DNA of 64,000 nt from Polycladomyces zharkentensis (lineage in GTDB: Bacteria > Bacillota > Bacilli > Thermoactinomycetales > JIR-001): the NCBI RefSeq assembly GCF_016938855.1, contig NZ_JAFHAP010000008.1, positions 186,280 through 250,279 of the forward strand, read 5' to 3'. The notes under the pieces were generated by a model. That model made no database searches and was not told the DNA's origin. It worked only from the letters and a program-made list of their open reading frames with translations. Numbering within the stretch: position 1 is the first letter of the stretch; the number at the start of each line of letters is the position of its first letter. This document shows, piece after piece, positions 52,280 through 60,728 of the stretch. The position numbers were made by a program, and so were the translations under genes.

Positions 52280-55200
52280 GACATAAGATTATTGATTTTC
52301 TCAAAAGGGAATTGATTGGCCCCGATCCGATCTCCCCTTTTGTACAGAGTAATGGAGAGGAGGTTTTGTTTGAGCCTCCCAGGCAAAGATATGGGGCCGC
52401 AATCCTCTTCCCGCAGGGCTCTGTCATGGATGATTCCGAAAGGTTGTCTGAAAAAGAATTGACTTCGCTGAACGAGAAAGATGAAGAGGAATATACAGAA
52501 GAGGCCGTTGACAGGACAAACATCAGGTTCGGAAACGATTATGAAGGCGAAGAAGAGGCTTATGATGACGTTGTCAATCTCTCCAATGCTTATTTCCCGT
52601 CCGCAATCGGTTTGAGCTGTTTCATGGAACTCCCTGCGGATGGTGTGGTTGTACATGTTCACGCAGGAAGATATAAAACCGGGAGTTTCCCATGGAGGGA
52701 TCAAAACGGCAATGAAAAAGTGAGAAAGAATGCTTATTTACGAGAAAGTATTGACTCATCCATCCCAATCAATGTTAAACAGCTGCCCCTTCGAGAAAGA
52801 GAAAGCAGAAAATTTCCGGTTGTTTACGAAGGGAAAGAGATCGGTTTGACTGTTTATGTGACCAACCGTTCTGTCATCAAGGGCTGCCATTTGCTCACTT
52901 TTTCCTTGGTCAATGAAATTAAAGGAAAAGCGTCTATTTGGGACAGTGAAAAGTGTTTTTTCCAAGTAAACATGAATATAGAATCCATAAACGGAGAAGC
53001 ATGTTTTCTGCCTTATCCCGAAAACCGGTACATTGCACATGAAGATGATGAAGTAAACAAACTGTTGTACAGAAACCATAAGAGTTATGCCATCGGACAC
53101 GGATGTGCCGCACATTGGGATTTGGAAGAAGGTAAAAAAGGGAGAGTTAAAAGAGTTGAAACAAGCATTCTGCCTTTCTATGAAATGAAACCCATTCTTC
53201 CCGTCCGATTGGAAGATGTTGAATTAAGCATGCTGGATCTGTCCGACTTGAGTAACAACTATGAGAAGGGTGTTAGCAATTTGGAACAGTTGTGTTCCAA
53301 ATATGAAAAATGGATCAAGAAGCAGGAAAAGCAAATCCCACTTCTTATAACGGACTTGCAGGATATAGCAAAAAAGCAAGTTAATAACTGTTACCGCTGT
53401 TTAAACAGGATGAGGGAAGGGATTCAGCTAGTCAAATCCGATGAAAAGGTAATGCAAGCTTTTCAACTTATGAACAAGGCAATGCTTATCCAACAGCTCC
53501 GGTATTCTCTTCCTACCAGAAATTGGAATGAAAATGAGATAATACAGTTCAAAGATATTGATGTGTTAAACAGAAAAACTTGGCCAAAGCAACATCTTGG
53601 AAACTGGCGGCCTTTTCAGATTGCGTTTATCCTGATGAACTTGAAGTCGATAACGGATCCGAACTGCAGCGACAGAAACATGGTCGATATCATCTGGTTC
53701 CCGACAGGTGGGGGGAAAACAGAGGCATACTTGGGGCTCACTGCTTTTTCCATCTTTATGAGACGACTGAAAAACCCTGAGGATTCGGGAACTTCCGTGT
53801 TGATGAGATATACTTTGAGACTGCTGACTGCCCAGCAATTCCAGAGAGCCGCTGCCTTGATCACGGCTTGTGAACGTATCAGGGAAGAAAAGCCAGATTT
53901 ATTGGGCAATGATCGAATAACCATCGGACTTTGGGTCGGAGGAGGTCTTTCTCCCAATACCCGGCAGGAAGCAAAATCCGCGTATTCAGCTTTGGAGAGG
54001 AACGGAACACAGGAGAATCCGTTTGTACTCCTCAAATGTCCGTGGTGCGGAGCACAAATGGGTCCGGTGTCAAGGAAAGGGAAATCAAAAAAATCGGAAA
54101 TCAAGATTGTTGGGTATAAAAAAACAAGAGAAACTGTTGTTTTTCAGTGCGGTGACAAAAAATGTCATTTCTCCGGAAAGGCATTGCCCGTTCTGATAGT
54201 TGACGAAGATATGTACATGGAGCCTCCGTCCTTGGTCATCGCAACGGTGGACAAATTTGCTATGCTGCCTTGGAAACCGGAAGCAAGAGCATTTTTCGGA
54301 TTCAGAGATAACGGGAAAAATGTTTCACCTCCGGACTTGATTATTCAAGATGAGCTGCATCTCATTTCCGGGCCGTTGGGTTCGATGGCGGGACATTACG
54401 AAACTTTGGTGGCGGCTCTATGCAAAAACTCTGAAACAGGAAGAGGCCCGAAAATCATCGCATCCACTGCCACCATCAGCAGGGCCAAAGAGCAGGTTCA
54501 TGCGTTGTACAACTGCGGTCAGGATAATGTCTTTCTGTTCCCTCCACAGTGTCTGGAAGCGGGAGAATCGTTTTTCGCTTATGTGGAACACGATACTGCC
54601 AAAGTTCCCGGACGGATCTACGTGGGGGTACATGCTTCCGGATTGCCGTCGCATGCGACAGCCCAAGTACGAGTGATTTCTGCTCTGAGTCAAGCCGTGA
54701 AGATGCTCGAAGCAGATGATAAAGAAAAAGATCCATATTGGACTATAGTAAACTACTTTAACAGTCTGAGAGAACTCGGACACGCTGCAACGCTTGTTTC
54801 CGCAGACATCAATGAATATATCCGTTCCATGTGGATCCGAAAAAATGTTTTGGGCGACAGTAACAAGAAGAGGATTATTCTCAAAACCATTGAACTGACT
54901 TCAAGGGTAAAATCGAGTGAGATCCCGCAATATTTGCAGGAACTTGAATACAGTTATCCGGGATATGAAGAGCACAAACCCGTCGATATTTGCTTGGCAA
55001 CCAACATGATTTCGGTCGGAATGGATATTCCTCGGCTGGGTTTGATGACAGTAATTGGACAACCAAAGACGACTTCGGAATATATTCAGGCCACAAGCCG
55101 GGTGGGAAGGAGCCAAGACGCTCCCGGACTGGTGGTTGTGATCTACAATACCCAAAAACCCCGGGACCGTTCACAGTATGAGCAATTTTATTCTTACCAC

Positions 55201-55656
55201 GACAAGATTTACTCCCATGTTGAACCGACCAGCGTCACACCGTTTGCCGCCCCGGTCAGAGAACGTGCACTCCATGCGGTGATTACCGGAATTGTTCGTT
55301 TTTTGGGATCGGAAAATTACTTAAAGGGACCCTATCCTCCCCCTGATGAGAAAACAAAACAGTTTGTTTTAAAAACAATTCAGGAAAGAGTGGAACAAAT
55401 TGATCTTAGTGAGTTAGAAGATACAATAAAAATGTTGGAAAAGAGATTTTCCGAGTGGGAAAGGTATCAACCGTTGGAGTATGGTAATCCAATGGGTTCC
55501 ACTCTGAATCAGCCTCTCATGTATCCGTTCGGGATGAAACCTGATATGAAATTAAGAAGAGCGTGGCCCACTCCCACATCCATGAGAAATGTGGATGTTG
55601 AATGCAAGGTTGAAGTGATTTCCAATTACCCGGAAGGAGACGAACAAATTGAATAA
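52276..55656 (+). CDS. drmA: DISARM helicase DrmA
   Basis: 1126 residues. The N-terminus (DFLKRELIGPDPISPF, then PPRQRYGAAILFP) is the DrmA-type start. An SF2 helicase core follows: Walker A WFPTGGGKTEAYLGL (about 475), IIQDELHLISGPLGS (DEXH box, about 690) and a C-terminal QATSRVGRSQ (motif VI, about 937). Four cysteines in CPWCGAQM...CGDKKCHF (about 590-635) probably bind zinc. GAGGAGGG precedes ATG 52276. The known DrmA-DrmB complex binds and restricts incoming phage DNA. The gene overlaps both neighbours. Confidence 0.92.
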   Translation: MRHKIIDFLKRELIGPDPISPFVQSNGEEVLFEPPRQRYGAAILFPQGSVMDDSERLSEKELTSLNEKDEEEYTEEAVDRTNIRFGNDYEGEEEAYDDVVNLSNAYFPSAIGLSCFMELPADGVVVHVHAGRYKTGSFPWRDQNGNEKVRKNAYLRESIDSSIPINVKQLPLRERESRKFPVVYEGKEIGLTVYVTNRSVIKGCHLLTFSLVNEIKGKASIWDSEKCFFQVNMNIESINGEACFLPYPENRYIAHEDDEVNKLLYRNHKSYAIGHGCAAHWDLEEGKKGRVKRVETSILPFYEMKPILPVRLEDVELSMLDLSDLSNNYEKGVSNLEQLCSKYEKWIKKQEKQIPLLITDLQDIAKKQVNNCYRCLNRMREGIQLVKSDEKVMQAFQLMNKAMLIQQLRYSLPTRNWNENEIIQFKDIDVLNRKTWPKQHLGNWRPFQIAFILMNLKSITDPNCSDRNMVDIIWFPTGGGKTEAYLGLTAFSIFMRRLKNPEDSGTSVLMRYTLRLLTAQQFQRAAALITACERIREEKPDLLGNDRITIGLWVGGGLSPNTRQEAKSAYSALERNGTQENPFVLLKCPWCGAQMGPVSRKGKSKKSEIKIVGYKKTRETVVFQCGDKKCHFSGKALPVLIVDEDMYMEPPSLVIATVDKFAMLPWKPEARAFFGFRDNGKNVSPPDLIIQDELHLISGPLGSMAGHYETLVAALCKNSETGRGPKIIASTATISRAKEQVHALYNCGQDNVFLFPPQCLEAGESFFAYVEHDTAKVPGRIYVGVHASGLPSHATAQVRVISALSQAVKMLEADDKEKDPYWTIVNYFNSLRELGHAATLVSADINEYIRSMWIRKNVLGDSNKKRIILKTIELTSRVKSSEIPQYLQELEYSYPGYEEHKPVDICLATNMISVGMDIPRLGLMTVIGQPKTTSEYIQATSRVGRSQDAPGLVVVIYNTQKPRDRSQYEQFYSYHDKIYSHVEPTSVTPFAAPVRERALHAVITGIVRFLGSENYLKGPYPPPDEKTKQFVLKTIQERVEQIDLSELEDTIKMLEKRFSEWERYQPLEYGNPMGSTLNQPLMYPFGMKPDMKLRRAWPTPTSMRNVDVECKVEVISNYPEGDEQIE

Positions 55657-57505
55657 AATCAGACAGAGTCAATTGATCTCTCCATGGGGAATCGGTCAAA
55701 TCGTCAACTTCCCCAATGATGTATCCCTGATGGTGTGTGGTTTGGATGCTTGGGAAAAAACTTATCAATATGCCGAAGACCCGGAAGAATTCAAAATCAG
55801 GGAGGAAAGATTGGAAAAACAATTGGGAGTCAGCCATTTTCGGCTGCCTCCCGATTATCGGGAACGGAAAAAAGATGTTCGAAATTCAAATCTCTCCATT
55901 CCTTTCGTCAACTTTCCCCTTTGGCAATATTGTCCCAGATGCGGCTGGATGACGAAGCGTTCTCCGTTTGGATATGAGAAGAGTTTCTGCATCGGGAATA
56001 AGTACAGTGAAGGACTTTCATGTGATCAGTTGAAAAGACGACCGCGTCTGATACCGGTACGTTTCATTACGGTATGCAGGAAGGGGCATATTGAAGACTT
56101 CCCATTTGAAGAATGGGTTCACAGGGGAGAAAAGTGTAAAAAGGGACGAAGTCAATTGCGGTTGATCGCCGGCAAAAGCAGTACTCTTTCAGGGATTGAG
56201 ATTTCATGCATTTGTGGAGCCAAAAGAAGTATGGCCGGATCCTTTTCGGAAGGGGCGCTTGACAATCTCAAAAAGTGCAGTGGAAACAGGCCATGGTTGG
56301 GAGAAGTGGATGGCAAGGGAAAAGGATGCGGAGAAAGTTTGACGGTTGTTCAACGCGGGGCCTCCAATGTTTATTTTCCGATTGTGAAGAGCGCAATTTT
56401 TCTTCCGGGTTACGGAGAATTTGACACAAAAACGGTAGAAGCGTTTGAACAGATTTGGACAAATTTCAGACCTTCAATTGAAGGATCATCCAAAGAGGCA
56501 TTGAGGACTTTGGTACAGGGGTTTTCCAAACAGTACAATGTCAACGAAGATACACTGTTGAATTTGATTTTCAAGAGATTGGATGAGGTAAAGGGCAGAA
56601 AATCGGTTGAAGAGAAAGAGTCAAGCAGAAACTTGGATGTTGAGATTCGGTTACCGGAATATCAGGCGATATTGATTGGAACAGGAGCAGATGATCAAGA
56701 TTTGTATGTGAAAAAAAGAGATGCAAAAGAGTACGAGTCTGATGTCTCTCAATATTTCAAGCAAGTGTCACTGGTTCATAAACTCAAGGAAACAAGAGTA
56801 TTTATTGGTTTTACGAGATTGGAACCTCCTGACAACAACGATGTAATCAGCCGAAAGTTTGAGCTAGCAAAGAAACCCCTGGATTGGTTGCCTGCCGTTC
56901 AAGTGAGAGGAGAAGGAATTTTCATTGACTTTGACAAGGAGAAATTGGAAGAATGGGCCTCAAGAGATCGTGTCAAAAAAAGGATAGAAAAACTGGAGTC
57001 AAATCTCAAAAAGAAAAAACGTTACCATGGGGATAATTATATATTAAATCCCAAGTTTGTTTTGTTGCATACCTTTGCTCACCTCCTGATCAATCAGCTC
57101 AGTTATGAATGCGGCTACGGCAGTTCCTCACTCAGGGAGAGGATTTATTGCAGCCAAGACGGTTCGGATGAAACCATGAGCGGTATCCTGATCTATACGG
57201 CATCAAACGATTCGGAAGGATCCATGGGTGGTTTGGTCAGGCAAGGTCTTCCGCAACGTTTGGAGAACATTGTTTATTCCGCCATCCACAATGCCAAATG
57301 GTGCTCTGCTGACCCCATCTGTATACAAAGTAATGGTCAGGGTCCTGACTCCTGCAATCTGGCTGCGTGCCACAATTGTACCTTGTTACCTGAAACATCG
57401 TGTGAGTTCGGAAACCGAATTCTTGATCGGGCATTGATTGTGGGAACGGATGACGATGAAAGTGTTGGTTTCTTTTCATCTATGGAGCTTGTGAAACAAT
57501 GGTAG
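55649..57505 (+). CDS. drmB: DISARM DUF1998 protein DrmB
   Basis: 618 residues from TTG 55649, overlapping drmA by eight bases, with AAGGAGA upstream. The start NKIRQSQLISPWGIGQIVNF is typical of DrmB. Several cysteine clusters are seen: YCPRCGW (about 93), FCIGNKYSEGLSC, ISCICGAK and, near the C-terminus, CIQSNGQ...CNLAACHNCTLLPETSC. The C-terminal DUF1998 domain includes LHTFAHLLINQLSYECGYGSSSL and GILIYTASNDSEGSMGGL. DrmB partners the DrmA helicase. Confidence 0.92.
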   Translation: MNKIRQSQLISPWGIGQIVNFPNDVSLMVCGLDAWEKTYQYAEDPEEFKIREERLEKQLGVSHFRLPPDYRERKKDVRNSNLSIPFVNFPLWQYCPRCGWMTKRSPFGYEKSFCIGNKYSEGLSCDQLKRRPRLIPVRFITVCRKGHIEDFPFEEWVHRGEKCKKGRSQLRLIAGKSSTLSGIEISCICGAKRSMAGSFSEGALDNLKKCSGNRPWLGEVDGKGKGCGESLTVVQRGASNVYFPIVKSAIFLPGYGEFDTKTVEAFEQIWTNFRPSIEGSSKEALRTLVQGFSKQYNVNEDTLLNLIFKRLDEVKGRKSVEEKESSRNLDVEIRLPEYQAILIGTGADDQDLYVKKRDAKEYESDVSQYFKQVSLVHKLKETRVFIGFTRLEPPDNNDVISRKFELAKKPLDWLPAVQVRGEGIFIDFDKEKLEEWASRDRVKKRIEKLESNLKKKKRYHGDNYILNPKFVLLHTFAHLLINQLSYECGYGSSSLRERIYCSQDGSDETMSGILIYTASNDSEGSMGGLVRQGLPQRLENIVYSAIHNAKWCSADPICIQSNGQGPDSCNLAACHNCTLLPETSCEFGNRILDRALIVGTDDDESVGFFSSMELVKQW

Positions 57506-57524
57506 ACTCTTCATAGATATAAAG

Positions 57525-57560
57525 CAGTCGGGAAAGCTTTGTCCCGACTGTCTTATTCTT
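57525..57560 (+). terminator. Rho-independent terminator after drmB
   Basis: CAGTCGGGA and TCCCGACTG form a nine-base stem, followed by TCTTATTCTT. It separates the drmE-helicase-drmA-drmB operon from the methyltransferase, which then has its own AT-rich leader (57561-57638). Confidence 0.8.
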
Positions 57561-57638
57561 GGGGAACTTGCGTTCTCATCATGAAACTTATAATTTATAA
57601 TTAACGTAGAAACCGCAGGAGAAAAGAAGGGATCCGAA

Positions 57639-58964
57639 TTGGTTGTCATTGATTTATTTTCCGGAGCCGGTGGCTTGAGCGAAGGATTTCACCGGTTGGG
57701 TTTCAGGTTTGCCGCAAAGGTCGAAAAAGACAAGTGGGCATGTGAGACACTGAAAACGAGGATCATGTATCACTTTTTGGTGAAACAAAAAGATTTGGAT
57801 ACATATTTTACTTATCTTCTTTCATCCGATGATCACAAAAACATTGATATTCACAGAGAGGTCGTTTTTAAGAAACATCCGGATTTGAGAGATTTATTGG
57901 AACTGGTTGTTTTGAACAGAAAATTTGGGAATCCCAATAATGATAAGGAGGCCACTTCAACGACCCAAATTATTCGTGAAATTGACCAGTCTCTTAAACA
58001 ACAGGATATGACAAGCGTGGATTTAATCATCGGTGGCCCTCCTTGTCAAGCATACTCACTGGTCGGAAGAGGGAGGATGAAGGAGCTGGCTGAAAAAGAT
58101 CCTCGCAATTATTTGTTCTATTATTATTTAAATATGGTTAAGTATTATAAACCACGAGTGTTTATCTTCGAAAACGTCCCCGGGATCCTTAGTGCAAAAA
58201 AAGGAAAGGTATTTGAAACGATCAAAGAAGAGTTTGAACGGATCGGTTACAAACTGTTGTCGGGGCCGAACAAGGATGAATTGAAGAATGTGTTGGATTT
58301 CAATGATTACGGGATTCCACAAACCAGAAAGAGAGTGCTTCTGTTCGGATTTCAAAGTCGGTTTGACTACACATACCCGAAATTTGAAAGCCATAAAATT
58401 GTCTGGGAAGATCCCCTTACGACGAAAAATGTATTGTATGATTTGCCTCCGTTGAATCCTGGAGAGGGAAGTGATCATTTTTTCGGCCAATATACGGAAA
58501 TGTCCGGTCATATTTCCGATTTTCAAAGAAAAATGAGAGAGAACAGTATCGGTGTACTGAATCACAAAGCTCGTCCGCTAAGAGAACTCGACAGGGAGAT
58601 TTACCTCATTGCCCTTGAAAAAGCATCCCGGGGTCAACAGCTTCATTATGATGAATTGCCGGAGAGATTGAAAACTCACAAAAATCGTGACTCGTTCACT
58701 GACAGATTCAGAGTTCACCGTGAGGACGGGTTGCCTCATACCGTGGTTGCCCATATAGCCAAAGACGGACATTACAATATTCACCCCGATTTCAAACAGT
58801 GTCGAAGCCTGACGGTCAGAGAAGCAGCCAGAATACAGACATTTCCGGATAACTACAAATTTGAGGGACCTCGAACTGCCCAATTTGTTCAAGTTGGGAA
58901 TGCAGTACCACCGTTGATGTCTGAAATTATCGCTCATTCGATCAAAGAAATGTTGGAAAAGTAA
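57639..58964 (+). CDS. drmMII: DNA cytosine-5 methyltransferase (DrmMII-type)
   Basis: 441 residues from TTG 57639, with AAGGGAT upstream. Motif I DLFSGAGGLSEGF binds S-adenosylmethionine, GGPPCQAYSLVGRGR holds the catalytic Cys (motif IV, about 135), FENVPGI is motif VI, and QTFPDNYKF...QVGNAVPPLMSE are motifs IX-X. An inserted stretch of about 60 residues lies between motifs I and IV. In class 2 DISARM this enzyme marks host DNA so that it is spared. It is separated from drmB by a terminator. Confidence 0.88.
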   Translation: MVVIDLFSGAGGLSEGFHRLGFRFAAKVEKDKWACETLKTRIMYHFLVKQKDLDTYFTYLLSSDDHKNIDIHREVVFKKHPDLRDLLELVVLNRKFGNPNNDKEATSTTQIIREIDQSLKQQDMTSVDLIIGGPPCQAYSLVGRGRMKELAEKDPRNYLFYYYLNMVKYYKPRVFIFENVPGILSAKKGKVFETIKEEFERIGYKLLSGPNKDELKNVLDFNDYGIPQTRKRVLLFGFQSRFDYTYPKFESHKIVWEDPLTTKNVLYDLPPLNPGEGSDHFFGQYTEMSGHISDFQRKMRENSIGVLNHKARPLRELDREIYLIALEKASRGQQLHYDELPERLKTHKNRDSFTDRFRVHREDGLPHTVVAHIAKDGHYNIHPDFKQCRSLTVREAARIQTFPDNYKFEGPRTAQFVQVGNAVPPLMSEIIAHSIKEMLEK

Positions 58965-59015
58965 AATGCAGGTTTGACTCTACTGAATCATATCGATTTC
59001 GGAGGAAAGACGGGT

Positions 59016-59432
59016 ATGGATAAACCGGACCCGATTCGTTCCAAAAATATGAGAGCCATTCGCGGAATGAAAACAAAGTTGGAAGAAGAGGTTGCTAAAG
59101 CTTTGTGGCAACGCGGTGTTCGATTTCGGAGGAATGTGGCGGATTTATATGGCAAGCCCGATATTGCAATCAAGAAATATAAAATAGTGATTTTTATTGA
59201 TTCATGCTTTTGGCATTATTGTCCCGATCACACAACCATCCCGAAAAGAAACAGGGATTTTTGGATCAACAAATTATCAAGAAACAAAGAAAGAGACGAA
59301 GAGGTGACTGAATACTACCGGGAACTTGGATGGAATGTGATTCGTATCTGGGAACACAGATTAAAAGAAGATTTTGATGGGGTTATTGATGAAATTGTCG
59401 AGTGTGTTCGAAATGCAAAAACCAAAGGTTAA
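59016..59432 (+). CDS. vsr: Very short patch repair (Vsr) endonuclease
   Basis: 138 residues from ATG 59016, with GGAGGA ten bases upstream. DPIRSKNMRAIRGMKTKLEEEVAKALWQRG is the family N-terminus, YGKPDIAI carries the catalytic Asp, and FIDSCFWHYCPDH the FWH motif with the metal- or zinc-binding Cys/His. The C-terminal RELGWNVIRIWEH is also standard. Vsr nicks at T:G mismatches made by deamination of 5-methylcytosine, so it is a natural partner of the adjacent methyltransferase, about 50 bases upstream. Confidence 0.9.
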   Translation: MDKPDPIRSKNMRAIRGMKTKLEEEVAKALWQRGVRFRRNVADLYGKPDIAIKKYKIVIFIDSCFWHYCPDHTTIPKRNRDFWINKLSRNKERDEEVTEYYRELGWNVIRIWEHRLKEDFDGVIDEIVECVRNAKTKG

Positions 59433-59802
59433 AAACTATGAATTGACAGCCCACATCGAAATCCCTTCGGTTTCGTTTCGAGTTGTACAGACAAGAATGA
59501 CCGTCATGCATAGTTAGGTCCTAATAATTTATAATTACTCTAAAAAATAAGTGAGCCATGGTGAAAATCCTCGGTTAGTCCCAAATAAGGAGGATTTCAC
59601 ATGGCTCAGTATTATATTGCCGTTATTATTAAAAATAATTGTGCGTCATTCTTGTTTATGAAGGGGACGGCTGCACGAAAAGAATCATCGATATAGAGAA
59701 ACAAACGGGGGAAATCATGAAGAAGGGAACGGATACAGCGGGGTGCCACAGTGAATGAAACGTTTCGGGGAGTCGTCATTCCAGCTCCAAAACAAAAAAT
59801 GA
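59433..59802. other. Right edge of the defence island
   Basis: AT-rich. After the inverted repeat at 59552-59608, ATG 59601 opens MAQYYIAVIIKNN, and after a frameshift CVILVYEGDGCTKRIIDIEK continues in another frame. This could be a small broken gene of unknown family. Normal composition resumes near 59900. Confidence 0.35.
59552..59608. repeat. Long imperfect inverted repeat at the island edge
   Basis: TGAGCCATGGTGAAAATCCT and AGGATTTCACATGGCTCA pair over about 20 bases with two single-base bulges, around a 16-base loop. The right arm contains a good ribosome site and ATG. It could be an insertion scar, a terminator without a T-run or a regulatory hairpin. Confidence 0.6.
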
Positions 59803-59831
59803 TTGACAAATACAAATCATCGGTTTATATT
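59803..59831 (+). promoter_or_regulatory. Sigma-A promoter of the sugar-acid operon
   Basis: TTGACA, a 17-base spacer and TATATT. It lies about 90 bases before the DeoR gene. Confidence 0.75.
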
Positions 59832-59868
59832 GTGAATTAACATATGACAACATAAATAAACAATATCG

Positions 59869-59883
59869 AACATAATCGATGTT
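59869..59883. promoter_or_regulatory. Candidate DeoR operator
   Basis: AACATAATCGATGTT is an inverted repeat (AACAT/ATGTT) about 38 bases after the -10 box and about 40 bases before the DeoR start, a suitable site for autorepression. Upstream repeats of CATA (59840-59853) may add half-sites. Confidence 0.45.
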
Positions 59884-59921
59884 ACTTTTTCACAACCATT
59901 TTGATCAGGAGGACTTGACTC

Positions 59922-60728
59922 ATGTTGTCCGCCGAACGCAGGCAGAAGATCCTGCAGAAAATCGAGCAGGAAGGCGTGGTGGAAATCAACCGTCTGGCCG
60001 AGGAATTCGGCGTTTCGACGATGACGATCCGCCGCGATCTCGATTGTCTGGAAGCAGAACAAAAGATTATCCGCACCCACGGCGGCGCCATGTTGCGTCA
60101 GGACAACTTGCGTGAACATCCTTTCGGTTGGAAGGATGAACGAAACGTGGCAGAGAAGGAGGCGATTGCCCGACTGGCGGTCACCCTGATCGGGGAAGGA
60201 CAGAGCATCATTCTGGATGCCGGATCGACGACGTTGCGCCTGGCTCGGGAGTTGAAGCGGTTTCAAGATTTGTTGCTGGTGACCAACGATATCAAAATCG
60301 CTTCCGAAGTGGTGGATGTACCGGGAATCCGGGTGTTGTTGACAGGAGGGGAATTGAAGCCGCAAATCTACAGTTTGGAAGGCCACTTCAGTTTGGAGAT
60401 GCTGTCTCAGTTGCAGGTGGATACGGCGTTTATCGGTTGTGATGCGTTCGATGCGGAAAAAGGGGCGATGAGCAACAGTTTGTCCAAGGTGGCGATCAAA
60501 CGGGCGATGCTCCACTGCGCTCGTCGACGCATCCTGCTGGCGGATGCGAGCAAGTGCGGTCAACGGGCTCTGGCCACTTTTGCTGTTTGGGATCAATTCC
60601 ACGCGATCGTCACTGATAATCATCTTCCTGTGGAGTTTCAGGAAAAGTGCCAACAGCAGGGAATCGAGGTGCTCGTCGCGGGAAACGGAGGGGAAGTTCA
60701 TGCGGAAACTCGTGGTGATCGCCGATGA
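59922..60728 (+). CDS. DeoR-family regulator of the sugar-acid operon
   Basis: 268 residues from ATG 59922, with GGAGG upstream. Helix-turn-helix: GVVEINRLAEEFGVSTMTIRRDLDCLEAEQKI. The effector domain has ILDAGSTTLRLAREL and AFIGCDAF. It overlaps the DUF1537 kinase gene by 29 bases and likely senses a phosphorylated four-carbon sugar acid. Confidence 0.92.
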   Translation: MLSAERRQKILQKIEQEGVVEINRLAEEFGVSTMTIRRDLDCLEAEQKIIRTHGGAMLRQDNLREHPFGWKDERNVAEKEAIARLAVTLIGEGQSIILDAGSTTLRLARELKRFQDLLLVTNDIKIASEVVDVPGIRVLLTGGELKPQIYSLEGHFSLEMLSQLQVDTAFIGCDAFDAEKGAMSNSLSKVAIKRAMLHCARRRILLADASKCGQRALATFAVWDQFHAIVTDNHLPVEFQEKCQQQGIEVLVAGNGGEVHAETRGDRR

